A stretch of 64,000 bases of DNA, from assembly GCA_948474755.1 (NCBI GenBank), contig CAOLHI010002499.1:62001-126000 (forward strand). The letters run 5' to 3'. The position numbers and the translations under genes were made by a program. The stretch is from Ctenosaura bakeri. Its lineage: Eukaryota > Chordata > Lepidosauria > Squamata > Iguanidae. Positions 36,672-49,059 of the stretch are shown in pieces (position 1 is the first letter of the stretch; every line of letters begins with the position of its first letter). The notes beneath the pieces were generated by a model. That model saw nothing but the letters and a program-made list of their open reading frames with translations. It had not been told where the DNA came from and ran no database searches.

Positions 36672-37126
36672 TTCAAATACAATTGCCCCTCCACAATCAC
36701 TAGGGTTAGGGGCACCGGACCCCCATAGGAGATGAAAAACTGCAAATATCACAATACGTGTCTGTGGAAAGAAGATGGAAACATGGTGGGGAGAGCAGAC
36801 ATCCAGGGTCTAAACGAGGTTGGGGAAAGGGTGTGAGCCAGCATAGTGGCCCTATACTTCCTCTCTCTTGCCCATCTCTTTCCTTGAGTGTGTGGGAAGC
36901 ATCAGGAGAAGGTTTGTAGTGCTGTGAGTCATTCTTGGCTGGCCAGACAAGGGTTGGTGAAAGAGGATCAGAGGTGGGCTTTTAAAGTGCAGTGCAGCCT
37001 GATCAGAGCCACTGAGAGGGAAGGTTCCCCTGGAAAAGAAGCACTTGGTGGGGCAGGGGTTGGGGAAATTTGCAAATAATCAAATCCCTAAAAGTGAAAC
37101 CTGCAAATGTGGAAGGCTGATTATAA
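36672..37126. mobile_element. Possible second Tc1/mariner-type (Tigger-like) remnant
   Basis: The left region TTGCCCCTCCACAATCACTA...GAGATGAAAAACTGCAAAT and the right region GAAACCTGCAAATGTGGAAG are in inverted relation, enclosing about 300 bases of G-rich non-coding DNA. TA occurs at both outer edges. Confidence 0.38.
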
Positions 37127-37953
37127 GTGACTATCCTATAATTCTGAGAAGTTGATGTTCTCAACATATTGCGGGAGCCACAGGAATAGACACTAATAGA
37201 ACCACATAAAGAGCAGATGTTGCCAATAATGCACACATGGGACGATAGAACAGCAGGTCAACATTTGCTGCAGAAGTCCAGAAACTAAGAAGTAATTTTG
37301 TTACAAATATAAAATTATTTGCAATGAATTAATTCTTTCTTAGTAATGAAAGCATAAGAAAACTGAATTGTGCCAAGGGAATCTCAGTCCTTCTGCAGTG
37401 TAACAGTAGTAACAGGGCTGCGGCATTACTAATTGCTGGAAAAATATCAGCTAATTCAAGCGCTCACTCATGCCGTGTGCCTCTAGATGGTTTTTAAACT
37501 AAAATTAATTACCTTAATTATATCCGCAATATTGGGAAAGTTAAAAACTACTTTGAAAAACTGCAAATGTAACACTAACCACTGTTGAGCCTTCCAACTA
37601 TATTTGTAGCTGCTTTTTAAAAGTAACTTCTTGAGTTCTTACTGGATTGGGAACTTCTAAGTCAAACATCACTGTGGGGATTCCTCATCTGACCCCAATT
37701 TTTTTCTGCCATTACTTCTGATCATCAATCAGAGGTAAGTGATAAAGGGCTGTTTATAGTCAGAAAAGCTGCTGAGGTGAATTAAACTCCATTTTGCAGT
37801 TTGGGAACCCATGGCATGACTCTGCCCCATGTTCTCAGCCCTGCCTGCTGCTGGAATGTGACCCCACCAGAGACCCTATCCAAACTGGAATTTGATCTCA
37901 GGCCAACCCCCCACCCCCAGTTCCTTTCTGTTCTGTGATGTAAGAGTTATATT

Positions 37954-38192
37954 GAGCCAATATGGTATAGTGGTTTGGGCATTGGACAAGAACCACTGGG
38001 AGACCAGGCTTTGAATCCTTGCTTGGCCATGGAAACCTGCTTAGGTGACCTTGGGCAAGTCACATTCCCTCAGCCCTCAGAGGAAAGCACCTGCAAAACC
38101 CCTCTGAACAAATCTTGCCAAGAAAACCCCATGATAGTTTCACTTTAGGGTTGCCATACGTGGGGAAAAACTAGTGGGCACACAACAACAAC
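37954..38192 (+). mobile_element. tRNA-headed SINE, full length
   Basis: Starts GAGCCAATATGGTATAGTGG. The B box is GGCTTTGAATCCTTGC; the RTE-type tail is altered (TGCCATACGTGGGGAAAAAC) and ends in (ACA)n. Confidence 0.84.
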
Positions 38193-38544
38193 AGAGCTAC
38201 ACTAGTATTAATTATAGAATATACAGCACCACTTGGATCATTATATCTCCTTTGCCTGGAGGAACAGAGTGAAAAGAGAATCAAATAAATGGTGTTATCA
38301 GAGTCCAGCGCTCCTCAGGTTTCTTTTTCAGGCCAAAGAATTGGACAGAATACTGCCTGCAAATTTTGCCACTCACAGTGTAGGTGCTTAAACAGTGCAG
38401 CCCTTTAAAATGTGTGACAGTCCTTTGTTGTTTCTTTTAATCATTGCTAATCACTTGACACTGAAGGAGGGCTTTCCGGAACAAGAATATACCAAATCAG
38501 TAATTACTATAAATGCACACATAACAGTACCTAAGACATACTAA

Positions 38545-38567
38545 AAAGAGAGAGAGAGAGAGAGAAA
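38545..38567 (+). repeat. (GA)n microsatellite
   Basis: About ten GA units, then GAAAGG. Confidence 0.85.
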
Positions 38568-38965
38568 GGAAAGGCAGCCAATTCAAACCCTTATCTGATA
38601 AATTTTCAGTGGAAAGATGAGCTATCAGCTCATGGCCAGTTCTTTGAAGTCATGTTTCAAATTGATCAAAGAATGGCCTTCATAAAATTACGTTTTTGGA
38701 ACCACGGTATCAGACAAAACAAAGCAAAATAAAAAAAACCCAACTGTTAGATCTGCAACACTCATGACTGAGTTAATTACAGCAGAGGAACTTGCATATT
38801 TGCACAAGCTTGCTGTTTTAGAAGCCACACAACTACAGTTCTAAGTCTATACCCTGCTTTTCTCATGGGAATTTACATGTCAAGGCCAGCAGGATTTAGA
38901 GACAACCCAGCTAAACATCTGGACAAAAACTATGCAAAGAAAGGCAGAAAGCAGGTCAGAGCAGA

Positions 38966-39095
38966 ACTAAGAAAAGTAACTTTTGAATTGTAAATCCCAG
39001 AATCCTAAAGCCACTGTGGTCATGGGCCATCTGGCTGGGGGATTCTGGGTGCTGTAGCCTAAAAAAAGTGATTTTTTCCAAGTTCTAGGTCCATT
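38966..39095. repeat. Palindromic repeat of the AAAAGTAACTTTT type
   Basis: GAAAAGTAACTTTTGAATTG and AAGTGATTTTTTCCAAGTTC bracket inverted TCCCAGAATCC and GGATTCTGGG. Weaker relatives are seen near 28883, 45900 and 50175. Confidence 0.45.
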
Positions 39096-39430
39096 TTCTT
39101 ACAACTCCTTATAGTTTTAAGGGGTGGGAACAGCTATACTGTAGTTTTCTTCCTCCAGTGTTGTATGGAAGGGGATTTCCAGCTATTTTTCATGTTCTTT
39201 TTGTATTTAACTGGCATGACCCTGTTAAATTGTTGTAATTCTTTTTTACTTCAACTGGTGGTAGAAAGGAAACTCAGATAGTTTCAAAATGAGAGCAAAA
39301 AGTGTTCACTATTTTGAGCTATCAACATTCATTTGAAAAGAGATGTTTTCACAAGAAGAGCGGACTTTTGTTCTATAGGCCCCTCTCCCTCTTTGGTGTC
39401 TTGTCACTTTCTCAAAGCACCTAAATACCA

Positions 39431-39650
39431 TAAAGGCACAAGATCTCCTCTGATCTTGGAAGCTAAGCAAGGCCAGCCCTGGTTAGTACTTAGATGGGAG
39501 ACCACCAACAAATACTAGGTGCTCCAGGCTATGCTTCAGAGGAAGGAGCTGGCAAAACTACCTCTGAGGATTCCTTGCCTAAGAAAACCCTATGAATGCG
39601 GTCACCATAAATTGACAGGTGACTTGAAGCTGTATGTATACACACACACA
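39431..39650 (+). mobile_element. 5S rRNA-headed SINE (5S-Sauria type)
   Basis: The head CTGATCTTGGAAGCTAAGCA...CTGGTTAGTACTTAGATGGG is the internal Pol III promoter region of 5S rRNA. It is followed by a body TCAGAGGAAGGAGCTGGC and an RTE-type tail CACCATAAATTGACAGGTGA ending in (AC)n. Confidence 0.88.
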
Positions 39651-40088
39651 CTCATCCCATGTACACACTTACTCACTCACTTTTCAATTGCCACTGCTAC
39701 AAACAGAGTCCTTTCTCTCACAATCTCCAGTGAAAACAAGGCAGGCAAGGGTTACAACCCACGGAGAGCCATATACTGAGAAGCCTCTAGGAAGAAGTAT
39801 TGAGATTAACTCAACCATATTTTTTCTTTAAAAGCAAGGGGTGGACTCTCCATGTGCCCTGCACGACCACGCTGACTGGGAATGATGGGAGTTGTCCAAA
39901 AGGTAACTATTTAAGCTCTTTTTTTAGTAGTCAGAAACCAATTATTTTAGTTTTCTCCTGAAAAGTGGGGAGACAGTGTTTCCTCTAAAATTTGTTACTA
40001 AACTGGTATTAAACAAATAGAAGGGTGGACCTATAACAGCAAATAATTATTTTCAAAAAGCAGTTTCCAAGGTCTATGTCTCGATATG

Positions 40089-40545
40089 TTTTTGTTATAT
40101 TTATTTACTTATAGTTTGCCTTTTCCTCAGTTTGGGACTCAAGACAGCTTTCAACATAGCTAAAGTTTTATAACATGCAAATGTTTAAAAAATGTGATCA
40201 ACATATTAAAAAATTAAAACTGTTTAAAATAGAAACCATTAAAAGGAAAACAGCAAATAGAAAATCTAGCGCATTTCACAAGGCCCCTTCCAATTAAGCA
40301 ATAAGTTTTCCAATGGTTGTTGAAACAAAAAAGTCATAACCTCCGTGCAGAAAAATCACAAGGAGGGTGTTAGTCTGACCTCTCTGAGAAGGGAGTTCCG
40401 GAGACTGGGAACAACTACTGAGAAAGGCCACCAGGTGTATCTGTGAGGGTGATGCAACAAAGAGAAGGGCTTTCCCAGAAGATCTGAAAACAGAGGCAAA
40501 TTTGTATGGGAGAATGCGTTCCTTCATTGTTTGGGGGGGGGAATA
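40089..40545 (-). mobile_element. L2-like LINE 3' end fragment
   Basis: The minus strand shows a degraded version of the L2-like C-terminus (SSCSQSPELPSQRG, near 40,400) and the TCCCAAACTGAGGAAAAG 3' region. Confidence 0.58.
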
Positions 40546-42042
40546 CATTTTTGCAATTTTATATCATTGACCTGTCTTCAAAGGGGATGACTTTAGAGAC
40601 ACTGCCCCTACCCTCACTGCAGAGACTGTAGTCTTGCCTAGACTCCAGGCTCATCTTCCACACCAAACTAACTAGGCAATTGGGTCTTATGCAATGTACA
40701 CAAGTGTTTGAGAGTAATAGTGAGACATGCATCCGTCTTTATAAATGTCTGTTATCCTTGTAGCAATTGGGACATTTCATTGCTAAATCTAGTTTCTAGG
40801 ACTTCAAGGGCAGTCTTATTCACCACAACTGCTTTACACTCTTTAAGTTTACACACTCACTCTCCTATAGCTTGTATTGGTGAAAATGCCTTAATACAGT
40901 TTGTTTGGTTTAAAGTGCCTTAAGCTATATAGCCTGTACACAGTTACCTGGGAGTAAGCCCCACAGAGGGATTTACTGCTGACATCAATATGCTTCCATT
41001 GCTAGTTATATCATGCTTTTGTAAGATGTCTTGGAAAACTGGTTGAAGGGCAGGGTGAAAATACATTTAAAACATTTAAATTAAAGGTTTAAACACTTAA
41101 ATTCAATTAAATTTTAAATTCATATTTAAAATGCGAAAACACATTTAAAAAGAAATTCTGGCCAGTTCTTAATTTTGTTGTTCATTTCAGTTCAGAAACA
41201 GAATTAAGCCATGCTTTAATGCCCTAATATGAAGATACGTGAGCCATACTAATAAAATATACCTGTACTTTACAGCTGCTAGCAATTAGCAGATGACTTG
41301 CATAAGTCCATGCCAAGTTATTTATTGATTTTTTTTAAAAAAAAGAACAGAGTGTCACAAAGCAAAAGCAAAAACTAAATTGAAAAATGACAAAGCTAAG
41401 TGACGCTACATAGCCAGGATTTTTTCCCCCCTAAATAGCCCCATGATTTTCCTTCCATGAAAACAATTCATACGCAATGGAATTTCAGCCTCAGAATATA
41501 TGTAGGTGTAATACACTGAAAGCTACAGAAAGCTTCACCGTTACATAGCTATTATATTTATTGTAGATTTTTACAAGCTAACCAGAAAAATGCGGAAGCT
41601 GCAAAATTTCAAGTTTTCTTGAAGGGTGATACAGTCTTGATATTCATCTTTCAGAAGAGAAGGGTACAGCTTTCTTGCAGAACACACAGAGGACATGCCT
41701 AAACTTATGCATGCAAAGCCACATGTTGGATGGAAGCATCCCCCACCATTTTTGTGGCACCCGCAACCATTACCCAAGCAATTCATGCTTCTGCCATCAT
41801 TGTCAAAAGAAGCAAAGAGCAACAATGCAGAAATAGGACCTTTTCCTCCTTCCCTATGGAAAGGGAAGGGAACACTCTTCCATATCAATACATAAGCACT
41901 CCCTAAGTTGTGAGAGGCTGCTCTGGCACCTTTCTGCATTTATAGAAACCCACTGATATTGCCACCAGAAGGCCAAGCCTTGCTCTAGGTTTTACTATCA
42001 GAGTCTAACACTAAAATATTTCAGGTAATAGGGCCTAAGTAC
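40546..42042. other. Intron DNA, nothing recognised
   Basis: AT-rich with homopurine/homopyrimidine patches. The Cys-rich minus-strand frame at 41571-41939 is considered accidental. Confidence 0.45.
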
Positions 42043-42252
42043 TCTAAAGGCACCAGATCCCATCTGACTTTGGAAGCTACGCAGGGTCAGCCCTGGTTAG
42101 TACTTAGATGGGAGACCATCTATAAATACTAGATGCAATAGGCTATCCTTCAGAGGAAGGAATTAGCAAAACCACTACAGAAGTTTCCTTGCCTAAGAAA
42201 CCCCTATAAAATTAATGGGGTCAACGTAAGTCAACAGGCAACCTGAAGGGCC
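42043..42252 (+). mobile_element. 5S rRNA-headed SINE
   Basis: The head reads CTTTGGAAGCTACGCAGGGT...TTAGTACTTAGATGGGAG. The body and the tail (GTCAACAGGCAACCTGAAGG) are complete apart from the terminal repeat. Confidence 0.86.
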
Positions 42253-44540
42253 AAGGAAGAAGTCTGCCTGAAAATATGGGAGTCCTGGGCCAGACAGATC
42301 ATTAATGTAATGAGTTCTTTTATATTGCTGATGGAAATCATGTTGGCTTCTGGATGTTGTTGGACCACAACTCGAAGCATTCTTCTATAGTAGCTCTGAA
42401 GTACTCCTATCTCTGTGTTATACTTAAATCCAATTTACCTTCTCAAATTGGAAGGGTCTCTGGATGAAACTCACAAATCCAAATAATCCACCTACCTACC
42501 CACCTACTAGCTAGCAGCAGTTACTTTCCCCAGGCTCTGATACATACATCCACACTTTGAAGGGCAGGATTTGGAGTTTGATTTATAAAAGTGCCCATTC
42601 AGCCACAGTCTCATCCCATGGCTGCTTTAGTAACTTACCTTCATCCTCAGTTTTGAGAGAGAACGCACTGGCTTTGGAATAAGGTATTTAAAAAGAGAGA
42701 GAGAGAGATTATGGATTGTAAAACACCACAGGGTCAGATTGCTAGCATGTGCCTAAATACAAAAAAAGTTCCATGGGGCATTTCATACTGGTTAGCTTCC
42801 ATCTCTCTATCTACATTGCTTGAGTCATTCCATTTTCATACTGATGGCAACACTTGCATGGATTCCAGGAGAAGTCCCAATGTTGGTTCAAGGCACTTTG
42901 CTAACTGGAACAAAGCCCAAAGGATGTCTAGACACATCTCTAAGGGCTGATACTTTAAAATGTCTTACTCCCCTGATTCTAGAACTTTGATATTTTACTT
43001 TTTTAAACTATGACTTTGAGAATCCCTCAGCCATCACACGCTGGCTGGGCAATTTGGAGACCTATATTTTGGAAGGAAAAACAAGTTCCATATCTTTGTA
43101 TCAGCTCTATCCAACCCCCTAATGCCACACAAAGCAGGTTGCTTCACCTGGTGCACAGCAGGACTGGCCCTGAGGAGGTGATGCCATGTCAAAGGGAAAG
43201 TGGTAAAGAGAGGGGGGTGGAATGGGAGCAACGAGAGAGACGCCTGTGCATTTCCATCCAAGAAAACTATAGCTCATTAGCTCCCTTATGTGCCTTAAAA
43301 CTTCCTTATTAAGACAACTTCCTGTTTGCAATACTGCTTTTAAAGCCTCCCAGCAGCAGCCAAGTTCTTACCACTAAAATTTTACAGAAGTTTCCATTAT
43401 TTAATTACTCAGCCCTTAACACAAGGCTACTGTGATTCTAAACACTTCTTTCATTGTTTTTTTTTCTTTTTCTTTCTGGAAGCAGCATCCCCAACAGAAT
43501 GAGGCAGCCCTGCTCTGCTGCTTCCACTCAGGAATGAAACAATATCTTGTTGACTTCTTGCTACAGCTGTCAAACTTCCTCATGCCACATCCAGTACAAC
43601 ATAGGACTGAAGTAGCCCAGCATTACTAAGAGGCTAACTTCACAAGCATTGGCAAGCATCAGATACGCAGCCTGCCATCCTGTCTCTTAACAGCAGGGAG
43701 TTGCTAATACTGCCAAAAAAGTACAACTGCCAGAGGCAGGTGTCATGCTGTCAGTTTTAGAAGTGGTACTAAGATGGATGTGAATTCCCCACATCAGCCG
43801 TAACTGTAGTAGACATTGACTCTGCAGTGGTAGAGCCAGGCATTGCAGGGTTGAATCACCAAGGCTTTTTTATATCGATGCAATTCTTCATTAATTTTTT
43901 TCTCAAAGGAAGCAATTAGTAATTTTAGTGATTTTTTTTGAAGGCTGTTTGCAATTTGGAACTCGCTTTGATCAAAATTTGTACAGTGAACTGCATTTTC
44001 TCTACAGGAAACTGCCATTCTTTGTGCAGAAAATAATATTTCCATGTGGAATATAATTTTCTGTGCAAAACATGCTGTTTCCCGCACAGAAAATGTTGTT
44101 TTCTTAATGTGCAAATCAACCATGTTTCCATTTTGCACAGAATACATCCCCAACTGTAAAGATTCTTATCACTCCAGGATTTTCCTCATAAGGGTTTCTC
44201 GGCACTAAAAAAAAAAAAGGTTGTTTTGATACTTTTTATTACAAATTTAATGAATAATAAAAAAAATAAAAAATACCGGTTTCTAAAACTATTTTTCAAG
44301 TTTTTTAAATTACTCTTTCTACTACTATTTTTTTTGATCAGCAAGCATAGCAAAGTCACCTGTTGCTCTGTCTCCCACAATGCCTTAGGGCACTCGTTCC
44401 TAAAAGCCAGGTCGAGGAACGCCAGACCCTCCTTGGGTTCCTCAGATAGTCACTCCTTCACTTGACATTTATGGTTTTCCAGCTTCTTACTGGGTTCTTC
44501 CTGTTTTAAAAAGTTGAGACATCTTCTTTAAAGCTTAATT
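42253..44540. other. Intron DNA, mostly unrecognised
   Basis: 43980-44135 has loosely repeated CTGTGCAGAAAAT-like words in both orientations; 44205-44340 is low-complexity A/T. Nothing else. Confidence 0.45.
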
Positions 44541-44752
44541 TTGTGTGTGTGCATGTGTCTTTAAGTCACCTGTTGGTTTATGGCAACACCATGAATTTCC
44601 CCTGCAATCCTCTTCTTAAGCAAGGAACACGCAGAGGCGGCTTTGCCAGTTCCTTCCTTTGAAATACAGCCGAAGGCACTTGGTATTCGTTGAGACCTCT
44701 CCATGTAAGTACTAACCCTGCTTAGCTTCCAAGATCTGACAGGATATAGCTT
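44541..44752 (-). mobile_element. 5S rRNA-headed SINE (minus strand)
   Basis: Minus copy; plus strand shows AAGTCACCTGTTGGTTTATG (tail) through AAGTACTAACCCTGCTTAGC and TTCCAAGATCTGACAGG (head). A few bases are lost from the head. It lies 33 bases upstream of a tRNA-headed SINE in opposite orientation. Confidence 0.85.
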
Positions 44753-44784
44753 TCAGCAAAAATATGCTGTGTACTTGTGGTTTT

Positions 44785-44982
44785 GAGAGCCACCATAGTG
44801 TAGTGGTTTGAGTGTTGGACTACAACCCTGGAGACCAGTTTTCAACTCCCCGCTTGGCCATGGAAACCTCGGAGGACCTTAGGCATGTCACACACTCTCA
44901 GCCCCAGAAAACCCCATGATAAGTTCACCTTAGGGTCACCATAAGTTGGAAATTACTTGAAGGTACACAACAACAACAACAA
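44785..44982 (+). mobile_element. tRNA-headed SINE
   Basis: Starts GAGAGCCACCATAGTGTAG, B box GTTTTCAACTCCCCGC, tail TCACCATAAGTTGGAAATTA with (CAA)n. A central segment is deleted, as in the copies at 6771 and 23354, suggesting a shared short subfamily. Confidence 0.85.
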
Positions 44983-46466
44983 TTTGTAGTTTCATTTGGG
45001 ATGTATCATTCCAAAAAAGTAACTTCTCCAAGTTCCATCCATCCTTTTCCTTTTAGCCGAATCAACTGGGGCTGTGTGTGTGTATGTTTCCCTGCAACTT
45101 CTCTAACATTGAATCCATCCCTTGGGCTCAAAGGAATTCCCTACCCTTGTGCTAAAGTATGTTCCTAAATTGCTGAGGTTTCCCAGTGACGTTATTCTTA
45201 GGAGCTCTTCTATTTTATTCTGGTATGGGCAGTCTTGAATGGGTTATTAAGACCCATTAGCCTTACAAAAATCCTACTCTTAACACAGATGAAAACAGCA
45301 AGAAGTGGTGTGTTAATATGAATCCACAAAACTGCCTGCATTTTTGGATTTTCCCTCGGTGTGGAGATGAGGACGGTGTTCCAACTGTCACCCCAAGGGA
45401 CTCCACATTAATGTTTGCCACCGTGCTACACTGTAAGTCATAATTAGGATTGCCAGACTGAAAGCTGGGGAGACCTCCTGTACTTTCAATGGCTGAGCAA
45501 AGGAAGGAATTTCGGCAGGTGCTGATTGTTACCCAGCCAAGCAATAAGAAACACCTGCTAAAATTCCCCCTCCTACCCAAAGATACAGGAGCCCTCTCCA
45601 GTTTTCACTTTGGCAACCCTAGTCATAAGATAGGTTAGTCACAGCCAATGTTAACCTGGATCCCAGTTTTAAGAAGAGTGGCTAGTTGGTTCCATATCCT
45701 GGTAAGTATAAAGACGTAGTTAACATCTGTGATGATGTAATGTTCAAGAGGGGCTAAGGGTGGCAAGAGTAGAGTGATGGGAATTCACACCCAAAATGAG
45801 AGAACAGAGGGCTATCTCCCTTCTAACCCATTCTGATTAATTCACCATAATGATATTTATAGTAACCATCTTCTTGCATTCTGGGTTTATGGGATATTTC
45901 GTTTCAAGGTTATAAGTGTATCTTTTGGGACTATAGCTCAAAGAATCCTGCAGCCACCATAGCTAGTGGCTCTGCCCTGGACCGTACACTTCATCCATTT
46001 CCTGTTGTATCCAGTTAATAAGTGTGGTGAACAAGCAACCATATTCTTTAAAGGCCTCAATTAAATTGCATTTTACAGCAATGTGTTAAATTAAGATAGC
46101 CAAGAATATTCTGTCCTTGCAAAAACCAAACAAACAAACAAAAAAGGAGAGCTACAAAACAGTATGGCACAGATTTCTTTGCCCAACAGTATGTGTTAGA
46201 GAAAATCCTTTAGTAATCATTATAGAATTTAATTCAGCAATCTTGCAAGTCTTGTCATAGAGAAAATTTAAGAAAGATTAAATTAAACTGAGTGAAAATG
46301 TTGGCCTAAAGCCAAGAGTTAGACCCATTAGATTAGACCCATTGAACCAATGGGATTTTGAAAAGAGTTCAGTTAGTCTTCTTTAAATGGTACTAAAAAT
46401 CACATTTAATAATTTGATTCAATGGGTCAACCCTAGCTGGGACTAGCAATTGGATTTACACCTAGG
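44983..46466. other. Intron DNA, mostly unrecognised
   Basis: Weak palindromic relic near 45895-45975. No exon. Confidence 0.45.
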
Positions 46467-46646
46467 TAATCAACAAATATAAGGTGTTGAAAGCTCAATT
46501 TCAGAGGAAGGAACTGGCAAAACCACCTTCTGAGTGTTCCTTGCTGAAGAAAACCCTATGAAATTCATGGGGTATCCATAAATTAACAGGCAACTTGAAG
46601 CCATGTGCATACGCACACACCACACACACACACACGCACGCACACT
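46467..46646 (+). mobile_element. 5S-type SINE, 3' part only
   Basis: The body TCAGAGGAAGGAACTGGC and tail TCCATAAATTAACAGGCAAC are present, ending in a (CA)n run (46611-46646). The 5S-like head is missing. Confidence 0.75.
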
Positions 46647-47604
46647 TAAATATTTCAGACAACAATATTGCGCTTCCTTTTTCTGGCATTCTTCTACCAA
46701 TAGTGCCAGTTAGACTCATGAAGAGTGCTTGTGCCTGAGTTTAGATTATGACCTTGTGGTTGTCTCATGTTATCATATGAACATCCTATGAACATCAGGA
46801 ATGAATGAGATGCACCCAGTTATTTAAAATAATACAGATATAGATACTTTCCCAAATGGCTAGTCAATAGATTGTTAAACTCTTTACTGGAAATATTCCA
46901 TTTACTTGATTCTTATTTGAAAATCAAAGCACCAAATAAAGAATATCAAAAACAAACAACAAAAGAGTAATAACAAGATGAAAATAATTAAATTGCATAT
47001 TCTTCTACACCAACAGCTCTTGTCACTGAGGTCTTCTCCTGCACTGCTTAGGATCTGTTTTAATTTTACAAGCCTAAAAGTCTTTGTCTTTACATTCTTT
47101 GGCTGTGGTTCCCCACTTTACACTATTCCCAAATACCTTCGGAAAAACAATGAAACAATGATTTATTTCACATTGCAAATTTTATCACCACCTCAAAACC
47201 TACGCAGCTCTAACAGAAGAAACTAGAAGCAAAAGCCCTTCTGTTCTTCATGATAGCACAGTAACAGTCCTTTTCACAGCTGTTGCAACATAAGAACATA
47301 AACTAAAGATCCGGGCGGCGGTGGGAGGGGAGGGGGGAAACAGCTAACAGCTTTCCGGAATAAGTGAATATGTGCCCAGAATCCATACCACACATCTGCC
47401 CAGGGTAAATACCTAGGTTCACTTTACTTCCAATACAATTTTTTAAATTTTAATTATTCATTTCATGCAAAGAGCACAAAGAGACAGGCCTCTTCAGCTG
47501 GGTGAAAGCAACAAGAAACCACAAGATGTGGTTGTTAATGTATTGGCTGCAGCTCTCTGAGGAGTGAGGGATCTATAGTCCACATCAAAGGTATGGTCTT
47601 CGTG

Positions 47605-47702
47605 ATGCTGTTGAATTACAAGCTCCCAGCATCCCTCAACATCACTATGCTGGCTAGAGATGATGGGAGCTGTAGTCTGCCAACATCCAGAGGGCCACAC
47701 TG
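47605..47702. repeat. Decayed palindromic hAT-like MITE
   Basis: TGTTGAATTACAAGCTCCCA and TGGGAGCTGTAGTCTGCCAA are inverted around CATCACTATGCTGGCTAG. Confidence 0.5.
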
Positions 47703-47810
47703 CCAGACACAGAGCTTGAAACACAGCTGCATATAACACACAGGATTTTATTGCCTCTATTTCCAGACCCAGCTGATCTTTGAACTGGCTCATGGACCCA
47801 GGAACACTAA

Positions 47811-47990
47811 GGTCATTTCCGCACTAGATTGTTATAGCGCTATGATTCCACTTTCAACATTCTATGGAATCCTGGGGTTTGCAGTTTAGGGAGGAGCTTT
47901 GAGGCCCCTCTCTAAACTGCAAACCCTAGGATTCCATAGGACGTTGAAAGTGGAATAATAGCACTATTACAGTCTAGTGTGGAAATGACC
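47811..47990. mobile_element. Harbinger-like foldback MITE, 180-bp copy
   Basis: The termini are GGTCATTTCC and GGAAATGACC, with arms almost fully self-complementary and the CAGCCAGAGAG core absent. It is flanked by TAA direct repeats (47808-47810, 47991-47993). Confidence 0.72.
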
Positions 47991-49059
47991 TAAGAACCAG
48001 GAGGGTTGAGCCCCCTGCCCCCACAAACAATTAGGCAATATTGGAAGACCAGAACTCCCATCTAATTGAGCCTACTCAGGCGTTTTCAGTCAGAAGAGTA
48101 CTAAAAGATCAAGTGCTATGAAATATTAAGGGAGCAATTTTCATCAAGCCTCAGGAATAATAAATTGTTCTCAGGTTCCCAGGAATAATAAAGGCTGCCT
48201 GTCATCTATCCTGCACACATTTACTTAGGAGCAAGCCACACTGAACACAACAAGGGTATTTCTAAGCAGACATACTATGTTTGCAATACTTTTCATACCT
48301 AAGGATAATTGAATGATAATGGATGGAAAAGTAACTTGCTCTGCCCCAGTAGGCAAAATTACTATCAACCTGCCTGTGATTCCCCCTCACCTTAAAAACA
48401 ATTCTGAGGTCCCTGCACTGGTGAATCAGAGTGACAGATCTTTTTTTCCCCTGAACTGGGGCCTTGATGGGTGTAGCTTTACTGCTCTAGTAAGAATTCT
48501 GTCCCCTCATGAAATGTTTCTTCAGTCTCCAAATTTCCAACACTGTAGAAGTAAGAATTTCTAGAACTCTCATATTTGCTATGCCTGCATTCCCTTGGTA
48601 AACTTTGCCTGCCCCTTTTCTTTGGATGCCTAAATTAAATCTCTTAACACTGAGCTTAAGTTTAAAGTTACTGCTATTCTAGAAATGGGGAAATGAAGGA
48701 AATTTTAAATTAAGAGAGGACAGAAATCTTATTGTGGGTAAACACCCTTATTTCCCATGCCGTAGCTACACGCTGGGTTTTAGACTTTTAAGCTCGCTAA
48801 GGCTGCAGTCCTGTACCTAGTTTCCTGGCAGTAAGCTCCACTGAACTCCATTGTGAATGGCCGGAGAAGTGGGATAAAGCTAGGAATGTGAATTTCAAGG
48901 GATAAATTTAAAGTTCTGTGTTTGAGTAGACAGAATCAGATGTACCAGTATCAAACAGATAACACCTAGTTTGAAAGCAGTACATGTTGAAGGATATTTT
49001 TTTTTTCTTACTGTAGATCCCCAGGTAATTCAGCAGGGTGATGAGGTGGCTAAAACGGC

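Noticed and set aside
39431..39560. 5S rRNA gene
   Set aside because: The 5S-like part is diverged and continues into a SINE body with an RTE-type tail; it is a SINE head, not a functional 5S gene.
41571..41939. 122-codon minus-strand frame with a Cys-rich stretch
   Set aside because: Considered as a small secreted Cys-rich protein, but there is no signal peptide, and the cysteine spacing matches no family I recognise.
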